Source: Ichthyophthirius multifiliis (taxonomy: Eukaryota; Ciliophora; Oligohymenophorea; Hymenostomatida). Taken from it: a stretch of 64,000 bases of DNA. The notes below the pieces were generated by a model. That model did not search any database and was not told the origin of the DNA. It saw nothing but the letters and a program-made list of their open reading frames with translations. Shown piece after piece: positions 49,060 to 61,547 of this stretch (positions are counted from its first letter, which is position 1; the number at the start of each line of letters is the position of its first letter). The stretch is from the NCBI RefSeq assembly GCF_000220395.1, contig NW_004086072.1, positions 95,569-159,568 of the forward strand, read 5' to 3'. A program made the translations under genes and the position numbers.

Positions 49060-49695
49060 AAATTTTACATATGATTTTCTATTTATTAAAAATATAATTT
49101 TTAAAAAATATTTTACAACTAAATTTTTAAGTTTTAAATAAAATTTATTTAAAGTTTCTTTAAACATTTTATATTTTATAAATATTAACTAAAAATCGCT
49201 TTTTTATTAAATATTTAAAACGAATAAAAATGTAAAATTAATTAAGATTTAATATTTAATATATTTATCTTAAATATTATAAACTATTTTTTATTTTAAT
49301 TTATTTAAACTTTATATAATTAAAAATATTAAAATAAATAAAAAACATAAATTTTATAAGAAAATAGTTTAAATATAAAACTTTGGTTGCATTAATATAA
49401 TTTTTTTTATATTTATTTTTAATAATAATAAAATTAATATAAAAATTTGATTATTTTTTAAAATTTATTGTATTTACTTTAAATTTATTATTTATATAAA
49501 ATTATTCAAATATTTTTATATAATATATTTCAAATTTTTTAATTTTCAGAATTTTTTTTTCAAATTTTAATAAATTACAAATAATATAAAATAGAATATT
49601 AATTAAACTTTTACACATATTTATATAAAATTTAATCATAAAATAATATATAGATTTTAATATTAATAAATAAAAAATAATATAAATTATTTATT
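49060..49695. other. AT-rich spacer between convergent genes
   Basis: No coding or repeat signal recognised. Confidence 0.6.
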
Positions 49696-49698
49696 TTT

Positions 49699-51729
49699 TC
49701 ATATCATCTTATCTTTTTGATTATAATTAATTTGAAACTTAAAAAATTCATTTTAATTAAGTTTTTCCTTTAAATAATTTGAGTCATTATAGAATTAATA
49801 CATATCATTTTTTACTTAAGGCATATAACATTTTTAGACTTATTTTGAATAGTTAATTCTTTTATTGTATAGTCTTTTTTTTTGCTATAATTTTTAATCT
49901 GGAGATAAATATCTCTATTCAACTGCTAGTTTTTTAACTTTTGTACTGCATTATATTAATTAATATTATTTCTTCATATATTCTTTGTAATAATTTTTCT
50001 TCTAATGCTTATAAGATGATAAAATTTTCTATTTTCTTAATCTTTAAACAATATCATTGTATTCATTATAAAATATATTATCTTATATTTAACTTTATTA
50101 ATATATTTATTTTCTAATTAAAATTTAATTTTTTTTCTATTTAATCATTATTTAAGAATAATGTATTATGTTTTTTAATTTCTAACATTCTTGTAACAAA
50201 AATTATATATATTTAATATTTAAAAAAATAAAAAAATACTCTTTTTAAATTTCTAAGATTTTTATTTCAATCTTATTAATTATTATTATTCTCTCTGTTT
50301 TTTATCTTAATAAATTTTTCTAATAAAATTAATAGCTTTTTATTTAGCATCTTTGTTATCTGATATGGCAATCATTTCTTTTACTAAATTTTTGCTTTTA
50401 ATGTTTTCGAATTAACTATTATATCCAAAAAAAATGCTTTAATTTTTAATTTATTTACAATTTTATAAAATATTTAATTCTATATTTAATAATTATAATT
50501 ACTATTCAATATATTTTTTTCTTTTAATTGATTATTATATTAATTATTATTTATTGTCTTCACTATTACAATTAGTTGATTGCAATTGCATTTTTTATTC
50601 TAAGTTTATATCTATTACATAACTTTAATTATAATCTATATCTTCGTATTAGATATACTGCTCTTTTTAATTTTTTTCTTCATTTTATTTTTATTCACCA
50701 AATTTTATAAATTTTTATTTCTCTTTATATTTTTCACATTTTTATTAAGATTATTCTTTAATATTTTTAGTACTACATTTATCATTATTTTTCAAAATAT
50801 CATTAAATTCTTAATTTTTCAATTCTAATTCTTTCTTTTATTACTCACTTAATTTTATCCAATTTTAGTTTTATAAATCAATTGTAGTTTATAACTAAAG
50901 TTATCCTTCATAACTTTGATTATTTTATACTCCTTTATTTTTATTTTAAATAATGCCTTCAAAATCTTAATTTTAATTCTTTTAAATTACTTGCTATAAT
51001 TATACATCAATCTAATTAAAAACTTTATCATTAACATATTATTTTTCTTCTAATATTATTTAAATTTATTATTAATTTTTTTTATTGAATTTACTTTCTA
51101 TAATGGCTTTATTAATTTAGTTATCACATAAAGCTTTATGCTTATTTTAAATATTTATTATTTTTTTCACTTCTTCTTCTTACTTTTCTAATTCTTCATC
51201 TCTTTGTTATTGTTATTGTTCTTATTTTTCTACTTAATGTTTATTTTAAATATTGTTCTCAATTTTTAATTATTTTTCTGCATCTTCTTTTTTAATAATT
51301 TAATCAACTTAAATAATATAATAATAATTTTTCTATTCATACTTTTCAATATCTTATTTTTTAAAATTTATTTCTTTGTTTTAATTTTCTTACTACTAGT
51401 TATCTTATTTTTAATTTTATGATTCATTCTATACTTTCTAATTATCATTAATTTATTATTTATATGTTTTGTAGATATTTTTTTCTAGATTTTAATTTTC
51501 TATTTATTTTTCATCTTTTATCTATTATACTTACTGAACTTTATTATGTATAATACTGTTTCCATATATTTTGTTTTCCTGTTGTTAATCTTTTTATTAT
51601 ATTTGATTTTATTCTTAAATTTTATCATTTAGTTAGCCTTCATGGTTTTTCATATAATCATTTACATATTGTTATTATTATTCCTTTTTTTTATGTATTT
51701 ATATACAATTTATTTTTTACTTTCATCAT
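49699..51729 (-). CDS. Gln-rich coiled-coil protein, unrecognised
   Basis: The ATG at 51729 gives MMK, then a 38-nt intron (GTAAAAAATAAATTG...AAAAAAAAG) in phase 0 leads into EQQQQYVNDYMKNHEGQ. The frame then stays open for about 470 residues of charged and Gln-rich coiled coil (RDEELEKQEEEVKKII, LSEQQKKELELKNQEFND). A 50-nt intron at 50190-50239 precedes the C-terminal part, which ends FQINYNQKDKMI before the TGA at 49699-49701. A short less repetitive segment, FFGYNSQFENIKSKNLVKEM, may be folded. No domain family recognised. The composition suits a cytoskeletal or centrosomal structural protein, which is inference only. Confidence 0.72.
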
Positions 51730-52020
51730 TTTGATTTAATCTTATTTATCTTTTATATTTTTAATTATTTTTTTTATAATTTATTACAAAATATTTACTT
51801 TTTTTAATTTTTAAAATAAATAAATATAATTTTATTTACCACAAATATAAAATGTATTTTAATTATATTAGAAAACTATTTTAAATCATATAAATAGAAA
51901 ATATTTCTATTAAAATTATATTAATCATAAATATTCTATTTTATTTTAATAGTATACTCAAATAAAATTTATATTAATTATTTATTTTGAAATATACAAA
52001 ATAAAAGTTTTTAAAAAATA

Positions 52021-53190
52021 TCATTTTTTCCACTGCTATAAAAATTTATTTTCAATATAAAATCCAGCAGCCGCTGCATGTCCTCCTCCATTGAATTATT
52101 CAGCAATAAAATTACATTTCGATTCTTTTTTATTATCAGCCCTTAAAGAAACCTTAATAACATTATTATTCCTATTTTTATTTTTTTAACTTCTAACAAT
52201 AATAATTCCAACATTATCCATTCCATCTTAAAAACTTAAAAGAGCTAATTAATATCCTAAATCATTTGTTAATTCTGGATTATCTAAAACGACTGCATAT
52301 CCTTTTGCAATACAATTAGTTTGACCCCCAATAAAAAAGGAAAATTTCTTTTATATATATATTTAAACTTATTATTATTTTTTAATTAGAATTTTTTGTC
52401 CTAAAAAAATATTTGTTTCTATATCAATATTTATTAACTTAGAAAGCAAAATTTAATTTTTTCTCACATCAAAATCATATTTATGAGAAAAAATGTTAGA
52501 AACAAAAGCTTCAGCATTTTGGTTAATTTCTTTTTTAATGTCATAAAATTCGACTAATTTTGAAATTTTCTGAATGTTTTCGAATAATTAAGTGTTCATG
52601 TATTCATTTAGGTAAAAGTTTTGGACAAAAAAAGATAATGTGAGTGTACATCCGCTCATTTTTTCATCATAAAAAATATATAAATTTTTTATATTAGTAT
52701 TTATGGAAGGCTTCATTTTATAAAAAGTCAAATGATGATCTATTATTATTACTCTTTTGAACATCCCGCATAATTTTTCGATATTTTCTAATGATTAACT
52801 ATAGTTATCTAATAAAATTAAAATGCTTTCATTGTAGTTTTATTTCCTAAACATATAAGTAAATTAATAAGGATCATTCTATATTTTTGCAGGATATATT
52901 TTTACAAAATCTAAACTATCGGGATATAAAAAACTTATTAGATCTTAACTATTTAAAGTAATTTTTTATTTAAATTAATCTATTTATTATTAATTATTTA
53001 TTTTTTAATTATTATTATTATCATTTTTATCAAAATCTTCATTCGCTAATCTAATAATAATATCATCATTAAATTAGGAATAAAATTTTATTCCTAGAAA
53101 AGCATTTAAAAGGCTGTATACACCATCTAAACATGGATAATGATATAGTAAATATATGTTTTTGGGAAATTGTTTTTCTTTATTATCCAT
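52021..53190 (-). CDS. DHH/DHHA1-family phosphoesterase
   Basis: A 389-residue frame from the ATG at 53190 (MDNKEKQFPKNIYLLYHYPC) to the TGA at 52021-52023. DHH-family motifs are visible: HYPCLDGVYS (motif I, with CLDG where D-x-D-G is common), ILLDNYS (II) and RVIIIDHHLT (III, the name-giving Asp-His-His). Near the C-terminus FNGGGHAAAAGFYIE is the DHHA1 substrate-binding motif GGGHxxAAG. Such enzymes cleave phosphoester bonds in short RNAs, cyclic dinucleotides, bisphosphonucleotides or pyrophosphate with divalent metals (family knowledge). The substrate is not evident. An Asn/Gln-rich insert lies after motif I. A 21-nt GTTTAA...AAAAG stretch at 52348-52368 could be an in-frame micro-intron or simply coding. 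Confidence 0.85.
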
Positions 53191-53434
53191 ATATTTTTTA
53201 ATTTTTTTAAAATATCTATAAAAATATTTATTATTTTTTTAGTTAAATTTAAACTCTATTTAATTTTTAAAATAAATTATAAATTTTCAAAATAAAAAGA
53301 TTTATATTTTGTAAAAAAATATATTAAAATATAATTTTTAAAAAGAATAAATTATTTTTTATATGATTAATTCAAATAATTTATTATTAAAACATTAAAT
53401 TTTAAATTAAAGTATTTGTTTTATTTAAAAATTT

Positions 53435-55523
53435 TCATTAATTATCTCTTGTACATTTTATACAATTCATATTACTTAAACACACTCTATGATAAAGTTC
53501 ACTACAAATATTACATAATTAAGTATTTTTTATATCAAAAGTATAAATTAAATTATTGTTATTACAAAGTTTACAGACAAACCCTTTTCTCCTGCATTAT
53601 TAACAATTATCAACATGCTAATATAAATTTGAATATTTTTTTTCAATAACTTTTTACAAAATTCCATTAGCAATTTCAACTAAATCATTTAAACTAAATA
53701 AATTTAATTTTAAACAGAAATTAATGTGATTTTCTAAGCTTACTTCAAATATTTATCTGTTGCAAATGAAGTCGTATAATAGGTGAATCTATCTTTTTAA
53801 GAGCTATTTTTATTTAAAAAAAAAAATATTTTTTAAATAATTTTTTAAGTTTTTAGAGATTAACCATAAATTCGAACATTTATTTATTTTTAATTACTAT
53901 TCTATCATTATATTCAAATTAAATTATTGGTTTATAATATAATTAGTCTATTTCTTATTAAGACTTTTTAGATACTGTATAGCATTTTAAATCAAAATAT
54001 TTTATTGCCTTCCAAGCTATTGGCCTTTTTTCTTAAGATATACATTATTAACAATACCAATTTCCTGTATAATTACAGAAAGATGCTGTATTCTTTATTT
54101 ATATATTTTTTTAATATTATTTTTTATATAAATATATATAAAAAAAAAATTACAAAAAATAAATAAAAACCTTTTGAGATATATTTATGACAATCATAAC
54201 ATTTATTATCTTAAAATGTAATCTACATTATAAATAATAAATAGTTTTTTTTTTTATAAAAAATAACAATATATAATTAATTTATTCTTTTACATTATTG
54301 TTTTCTTAAAATTATTACTTGAAACTTAAATTAATATCTTTTAATTCAAATTTAGTTTTGTATAAAAGTTCAGAATTTTTCAATTTTTTAGAATTAACTA
54401 ATTTATTCATATAATAGGATGAGTCAGAATGTACAATTTTCATCTAATTATCTTATTTTTCTTATAAAGGAGTTTAAAATTAATCTTAATTATTTAAACA
54501 TTTTTCTGCACTTTGATTAATATTATTACTTATTTAATTGAAATTAATACTATTGTTTTACTCATTAATTTCAATATTATTGCTTTTCTAATCAATATTA
54601 TATACTTATTAATAATTTTCAAATTTGACTTATTTAGTTTTTTATTTATTATAAAATATACATTCTTTTTTTTAAATTTCAAAATTTTCTTCATCTTCTT
54701 CATCTAACTAGTAAATATCTTTTAAATCAATTAAATTTTTAGAAATTGTTTTTTAATATTATTAAAATTATTAAGAAGATTAAGCTTAAAAATTATTAAT
54801 TTAAGAAATAATTCCATTACTATTATTATAATGAATTTAACTTTCACTAATAAAATCTAATTATTATAAATCCAGACTTTATTTATTTATATCTGTAAAA
54901 GCATTAATAGATTTAAAATATTCGCTTTTTATAAGTTTTATCTTAGTATTTGATCCAATTTTTATATTAAAATTATCTGTTGGAGTAATTATACTTGCTT
55001 TATTATTATTATCATATTATTCGTTTATTTAGGGCTCTATTTATTGTTTTTGCTCATGTAAATAATCAATATAATTGCTACATATTTTACTTTCAAAGGA
55101 AAAATTCTATTACTATAGATGCTTTATTTAATGCATAAATTCATCTATATTTAAATGAAATACACTGTCTGGTAAATAAAAATTTATTATGTATGAGTTT
55201 AGGATATTTTCAATAAACTAATAAAATGACTTGCTTGACAATTCTAATAAAATTAATAAAAAAATCTTTTAATTTGATAATTTAGCATATTATAGTTTAT
55301 TTTATATAAAATTAATTGAATATCTGTCATGAAATTAAGATTATAATTAATACCATACGTCTTATTTGTTATGATTTTCTTAGTATTTATAGTTTAATAT
55401 TTATGATAATATTAATATCAACTCCTTTATTATAATACTTTCTGGGTTTAAAAGCATACAGTCTTCGCTTTTAATCACTAATTATTCTATTTCTTATATT
55501 ATTTCAATTAATATTTATATCAT
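53435..55523 (-). CDS. RUN plus Rubicon-homology domain protein (Rubicon/PLEKHM type)
   Basis: ATG at 55523, TGA at 53435-53437. The N-terminal ~130 residues resemble a RUN domain (LLILLELSSKSFYQFIENIL, then INFYLPDSVFHL). A long Asn/Gln/Ser linker follows. The C-terminal Rubicon homology domain shows its zinc-binding layout: CYDCHKYIS, CNYTGNWYCQQC, PIAWKAIKYFDLKCYTVSKK, FSLNDLVEIANGIL, HVDNCQQC, then KGFVCKLCNNNNLIYTF, LCNICSELYHRVC and CIKC. RUN plus RH proteins (PLEKHM1, Rubicon) bind Rab7 and control late endosome, lysosome and autophagosome traffic (family knowledge). Introns: 53804-53864, one ending just before NTASFCNY, and a stop-free multiple-of-three candidate before ITFQDNKCY. One splice is a base out of phase at an A run near 54174. 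Confidence 0.83.
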
Positions 55524-55524
55524 A

Positions 55525-56228
55525 TGATTATCTTTGTTTTATATTAAGTTTTTTTTAAAAAATAAATAAATATAACATAACATAAAAATATATAATTTTT
55601 AAATAAAATCATTTCTTTTATATTTAATAATTAAATTTATTACTTTAATAAGACATTTTATATATAATATTTAATTTTTTTTTTTTTTTCTAAAATAATA
55701 AATTATAAATTTATTGTTTAAAAAATTTTAAAAATAAAATAAAAAATTTTGTTAACAAAAAATAAATTATTTTTATAAATATTAAAATTCATGTTTTATG
55801 AAATTTCTATTCTTATATAATTTCTTTTTTAAAACAATTAAAGTGCTTTATATTTATCATTTTTATTGTTTTTATTATAGAAATTCATAATATTTAATTA
55901 TTTGCTTTCTATATTTTATATTTATATAAATATTATATTTATTAATTATTAGCCCATTCATTTTCAAAAGCAAAATAAATAAAACTTATTAATTTCTAAA
56001 GAAAAAAGAAAAATAAATTTTAAAAATAATAAAAATTATAAGAATTATAAGAATAAATAAATTATAATTAATTTCTAATTAAAAAATATACTTTAATTAA
56101 AAATAATAAAAAAAAATATAAAATAATAAAAAATGATAAATAATTAATAGTTTCAATAAAGTAAAGAAAATATTAATTTTATTATACATTAATAAGTTTT
56201 TAATAAAATAAGTTTAACAACAAATTAA
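55525..56228. other. AT-rich spacer between divergent genes
   Basis: Likely holds both promoters, but no specific element can be identified. Confidence 0.5.
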
Positions 56229-56230
56229 TC

Positions 56231-56787
56231 ATGATGAATCACACAGTTAAAATACCGTTTCTAGTAAAATAAATATATTTTTAATAAAGAAATTAAAAAA
56301 TATACTAGAATTATAACTTTTAAAAAAAAGAATTTAAAATTTAATTTTTTTAAAATTTAAATATTAAAAGATAACTCAAATTACTATCAAGAAGCATGCA
56401 AATTATATCTTGCAAATGTTCTATTAACTTGCCAAGTAATTTCTTTAAAAAGGAAAAAATATATATATTTTAATATTATTTTTTAATAATTTTCAATATA
56501 TGTGTAATGTATTTTTAAATATTCATAAAAATATTTAAATATAATTATGTTAATAAAGTTAAAAGAATTATTAAATGAAAAAACTGAATTGATAGAAAGA
56601 ATTGAAAAATTGGAATAAATGTAAAAAAAGAAAAACTAAATACAAGTAAATAACAGTGATTTAGTAGAAGAATTAAACAAAAATTAAAATGATAAAAAGA
56701 AAAAAAAAATTAAATAATGCTACAGAATCTTAAAACTCTTATAATATAAATAATATTGGGTATAATATAAAAAATTAAATAAAATGA
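56231..56787 (+). CDS. Small coiled-coil protein, split by introns
   Basis: Exon pieces: MMNHTVKIPFL at 56231, NSNYYQEACKLYLANVLLTC ending near 56431, and KELLNEKTELIERIEKLEQ from about 56571. The second and third are joined by a GTAATT...AATAAAG intron in phase 0. The first joins through a 26-nt GTAAAA...AATAAAG candidate. The third exon is a short coiled coil followed by Asn/Lys-rich sequence. In the A10 run at 56700-56709 one A fewer would give NNATESQNSYNINN and a TGA at 56785-56787. As written, the frame instead reaches a TGA at 56829. About 100 residues. Family unknown. Confidence 0.5.
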
Positions 56788-57438
56788 CAATTAAAAAAAT
56801 TATATGTATATTTTTCTAGACAAGAAAATGAGATAGAGAAAAAAGTAAAAGTATGATATAATAAGCAATATTAGTAAATATTTTATAAATATATAAATAT
56901 GATATTTGATATAAAAAATAAGATTATTTTTAAACGAATAATATACTTTATTATGAACAATTTTAAAAACAAATAAAAAATTCTTATTAATAAAATATAA
57001 ATAAAAAGGTTTTTTATATTGTATTTTTTATTAAAAAAAACATATAAGTTTTTATGTATTAATTTTTTTTACAAAATAATAATATTTATTTAATATTTGT
57101 TTAAAAAAGGATAAAAAAATTCAGATTAAAGATAATTTACATAATAATAATATAAATATAAACATATAATAAATGACAATATTATTATTAAAAAAAAAAA
57201 ATATTTTAAATAAAAAATATAAAAAAAAATAATAATAATATATATATATTATTATATATATAAATATATTATATATATTATATTTATATTTATATTTATA
57301 TAATAAATATTAATATATTTATTATATAATTATAACAAATAAGAAATAATTAAACGAAAAATTACATATTTATAAAAACTTTATTAAATTATTTATATAA
57401 AAATATTTTTATATATAAAAAAAAAACTTAAAAATCAA

Positions 57439-58010
57439 TCAAAATAAATTAGTTTTTTTCATAATTCTTATAAATTCTTCTTCACTTATTTCACCATCTC
57501 CATCTCTATCGGCTTCATCAATCATTTCTTATAATTCTTCTTCAGTCATTGCTTCTCCGAGTTCTCTTGCTACTCTTTTTAAATTTTTAAGTGATATTCT
57601 TCCTGTTTAATCATCATCGAATAATCTGAATGCTTTTAATATTTCTTCTCTTGGATCTCTGTCAGCCTAATTTTTTTTTAATAATAATTAATTTTTAAAT
57701 TTAATTTTATTATTAATTTTATTTTTGTTACCATTTTAACAGTCATAAGATCTAAAAAGTCTTAAAATTCAATTACTCCACGTCCTTCTCTGTCTACATC
57801 TGCAATCATTTTTTTAATTTCATCTTTTTTTGGTTCGAAACCAAGTGCTCTCATTGCTACTTTTAATTCTTTTGCGTCTATATATCCTGTTCCGTCTGTA
57901 TCAAATAAGTCAAAAGCTTCTTTTATTTCTTGCTTTTGTTCTTCAGTTAATTCAGATCGAGCTTTTCTTGTTTATTTTACTGGAGGTCTTGTGTTTTTTA
58001 ATTAGGACAT
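57439..58010 (-). CDS. Centrin (EF-hand basal body protein)
   Basis: ATG at 58010 ([20 protein letters not shown]), TGA at 57439-57441, one 65-nt intron at 57667-57731 (GTAACA...AAATTAG) in phase 0 after LMTVKM. The 168-residue product has four EF-hands: [12 protein letters not shown] (complete), [14 protein letters not shown] (shifted, probably weak), [12 protein letters not shown] (Asn at position 12, probably weak) and [14 protein letters not shown] (complete). The basic N-terminal tail, the phrase [18 protein letters not shown] and [16 protein letters not shown] separate centrins from calmodulin. Centrin is a contractile calcium-binding protein of basal bodies and centrioles (family knowledge). 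The sequence is intact, with no frame break. Confidence 0.95.
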
Positions 58011-58267
58011 TTGTAGATTTTGTTTATATTTTTTTTATTTAATTTATTGAGATTTATTTTTTAAAAAATATATATAAAACTTATTTTTTTTTATATATTT
58101 ATAATTAATTTTATTTTTGATTTTTTTAAATAAATTAATTTATTTGAAAAATATTAAATAAATATAAAATTTAAATTATTAATAAATTTAAAATAAAAAT
58201 ATATTCTCTAAATATAATATAAAAATACATATATAAATTTTAATAATAAATTTATTTAATAATGTAA

Positions 58268-58345
58268 AATTAAATTAATTTAATTTATTTAATTAATTTA
58301 AATTAAATTAAATTAAATTAAATTAAATTAAATTAAATTAAATCA
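58268..58345. repeat. (AATTA)n pentanucleotide repeat
   Basis: Imperfect, then perfect, tandem copies of AATTA/TTAAA in the 5' flank of the centrin gene and 3' flank of the next minus-strand gene. Confidence 0.9.
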
Positions 58346-58453
58346 AATATAAAATTATTATTGTTTTTATAAATATAAAAAATTATTTAATAAAAATTTT
58401 AATATAATTTATTATTATTTTTTTTTATAAAATAATAAAAACATTATTATTAA

Positions 58454-60234
58454 TCATTCCTAATTTTAAGCAAATAAACTAATAAAATCATTGTCTAATC
58501 CAGTTTTTAGTTTAATATATATATTTTTTTTTTCTTAATCTTCTTCATATTATTAATCATTATTAAATATTTATTTTTAAGATAATTATTATCTTTTTTA
58601 TTCTTCTTATTATTATTAATTTTATTTATTTATATCTTTTAAAATATTATTTTCTTTACTATTAATATTTTTTTTATTTCCCATTTCACTTTTTTTGTGC
58701 CTAATAATAATTTTATGTCCATCAGAAGATTATATAGTTTTTTTATAAGTTTATTTTTGTGATTTTGTTAAATTATTTATAGAATCATCTAATATAATAA
58801 TAGATTAACTATGTATTTATAATATAAAAAAAAAATCATAAATAAAACTAATATTTGAAAAAGTACTAAAAAAAAATTACTTGTTTTAATCAATAACATG
58901 TACTTCTATCGGAATTTCGATTTCATATTATTTCTTTAATTATTATTATTCAGTTTATTTTTTTATTCTATCTTAATTGTATTAAGATTTATATAAATTA
59001 TACATTTTTTATGGCCCACAATTATTAAAGTTATAAAATCCTTCATTAACTGTTTATCTTAAATTCATTTTTTATTTCTCGTTTTCTTTTTCTTTAATTG
59101 CTTTTTTTATATAGAAAAATCTATTTAATTTTATATATTATTTTATACAATTTTCAGGCTTGTAAAATTCAGCTTAAGAACGAAATAATTAAGTCTAAAG
59201 TTATATTTAATTATTATTTTCTTTATCTAAAAATAATTATTACTATAATTCTATTTGTGCTTTTTTTTTAAAAAAATTAATTATTAAATTACATAATAAA
59301 ATATATATTTTTTAATAAATTTAAAAAAATAAAAATATATTATATTTTACTTTACTTTTAATGGTGAAAATTTATTTTATTTAAAAATTTCTTTCTTCTC
59401 ATTTTCATTTTCATTATCATTAACATTATTTTATTTATTTTTTTCTTCCTGAATTTTTTACGCTAATTTTATTTTTCTTATTCTTCTTTATCCTCCTTCT
59501 GATGTTTTTGGTCTGTTTTCGCTTATTTTCTGGACTTTTTAAAGTAGATCTTCTGGTACTTCTTTAACTTCATCTTCTTTATTTTACTCCTAAATAACTT
59601 CCAGCTAAATATTGTTAGAACTTTTATGATAATTATATTTATGCTTAGAGCTTGTATTGTTTAAAAGACAATGATTTTCCAAATAATTATTATTATTAAC
59701 TAAATTATTATTTTAATAATAATGTTTTATATTCTCAATCTAATCAATTTCATCTTCTAATGTAATTTCATACAGAGAATTTCTTTTGTATTTACTTTTT
59801 TCTTCATATTATTCTTCAAATTCATCATAATTCATTAAATATTCAACTTTTTCTTATTATACTTATACCTATTCTTGACAACTATCTTTTAATTATATTT
59901 CATTTCCTAAACTGTTTCTTGTTAGAATTTAATTAGTTTGATCTATCAAAGGTTAAAGATGTTATTTAGTTTAAGATTTTTATATTAGCTATTTTTATTT
60001 ATATTTTTTATTAAAGTGTGGGTCTGTTTAAAAAAATTTAGATTAAAATAAACTTTTGGATTTTTTAATAAAAAATAAAATTAAATATTAAAAATAAAAT
60101 TGAAAAAAATACCTTATAGGATTTTCATGATTATTTTGTTTATTAAAATTATTATTACTTATTAAAGTAGATTTTTACTACTTTTTGTAAATTTAATATA
60201 ATGATTCTACTTTTTCTTATTATTTTAAAATATA

Positions 60235-60278
<44 letters not shown>

Positions 60279-60995
60279 GTTATTCCATTTTTAAATTTTT
60301 AATTATAATTATAAGTTTACATCTTAGTGTTATTGTTTTAATTCATATTATTATTTTCTTTTTATTATTAATATTTATTTATTTAAGATTAATAGTTTTT
60401 TTTTATGACGTGTTTGAATTTTGTTATTATTTTTTAACATCATAAGATGGAGATTATGATACTTTTGATATTTTTTATCTTTGTTCTAATGAACCAGCAT
60501 TATTTAATACATTAACGCTATTAATGTTATTTTATGATTTGTGAAAATTATTTCTATTTCTTATATTGTTGTATATTTTATATATTTAGTTAATTTTTTC
60601 TTTATCTTTTTATTCAAATGGATAAAAATGGGGTGTACTTCTATATAATTTTTTTTTAGTTTTTAAATAAATTTAATTTATAATTATTATTTATATTTTA
60701 TATCGTTATTTATATTATTATTTAAAATAATTATTTCAAATTAAAATTTTATTGTAATTATTTTATTTTCTCTTTATATTTTATTTTACTTATTAAACGA
60801 TTGCTTATCATTAGATTTATTTTCTTGATTTCTTTTTTTTTATGAAACATCTTTTTTAATTTATTCATCTTTTTATTGTTTTTCTATTTAATTTTTATTA
60901 TTTTTTATTTTTTCTGGTAGATTAGGACTATTTTGAGATTATTATTAATTGCTTTATTTATTAATTTTCAAAAAAAATCAATACAAAATATTCAT
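58454..60995 (-). CDS. Asn/Gln-rich protein, unrecognised
   Basis: The ATG at 60995 gives MNIF, then a 33-nt intron (GTATTG...AATAAAG) and QQQSQNSPNLPEKIKNN. A ~150-nt intron leads to KSTPHFYPFEQKDKEKINQI and SLEQRQKISKVSQSPSYDVK. Further exons include poly-Asn (13 AAT codons), DGHKIIIRHKKSEMGNKKN and EIEIPIEVHVIDQN, ending FISLFAQNQE before the TGA at 58454-58456. The protein is largely low complexity with charged helices and no recognised domain. At least one frame change is needed near 60340 (ATA/AAT repeats). Several intron ends are approximate. Fast-evolving structural or regulatory protein, function unknown. Confidence 0.6.
60236..60277. repeat. (ATT)n repeat encoding poly-Asn
   Basis: About 13 perfect ATT copies on the plus strand, read as AAT codons (Asn) by the minus-strand gene. 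Confidence 0.9.
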
Positions 60996-61547
60996 TTTTA
61001 TATTTGAATTTTTTGTTATAAATAAAAAAATTAAAAAATAATGTTTTTTTTTAAAAAAATAAAAAATTATTAATAAATGAACCTAAAAATATTGTAATAA
61101 AAAGGGCTATTCATCATTAAATTGCTTTAATAAAAGAAATAATTATAATTGTTAGAATAAAGTATTGGTGTATGAGATAAATACATTATTATTTTATTTA
61201 TTTTATTAATATAAATATTATTATATATTTATTTATTTTTTTATTTATTTATTTTTATATTTATATATTATTTATTTAAATGTTAAGTAAAATAATTTAA
61301 AAGAAAAAAATTATAAATATCAAATTTAAATAAATATAAATATTTTTTAATATGTAATAAAAATATAAAATATAATATATTGCCATTAATTAATCAAATA
61401 AAATTTTTGTATATTTATTTATTATATATTTAATAAATAAGATATGAAATTAACCAAAATAAAAAATAAATTAAATGTAAATATAATATATAAAATTTTT
61501 TATAAATTAAAAATAATAAAGAAAATTAAAAAACTAATTTTATAAAA
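60996..61547. other. AT-rich spacer between divergent genes
   Basis: No recognisable element. Presumably contains both promoters. Confidence 0.5.
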
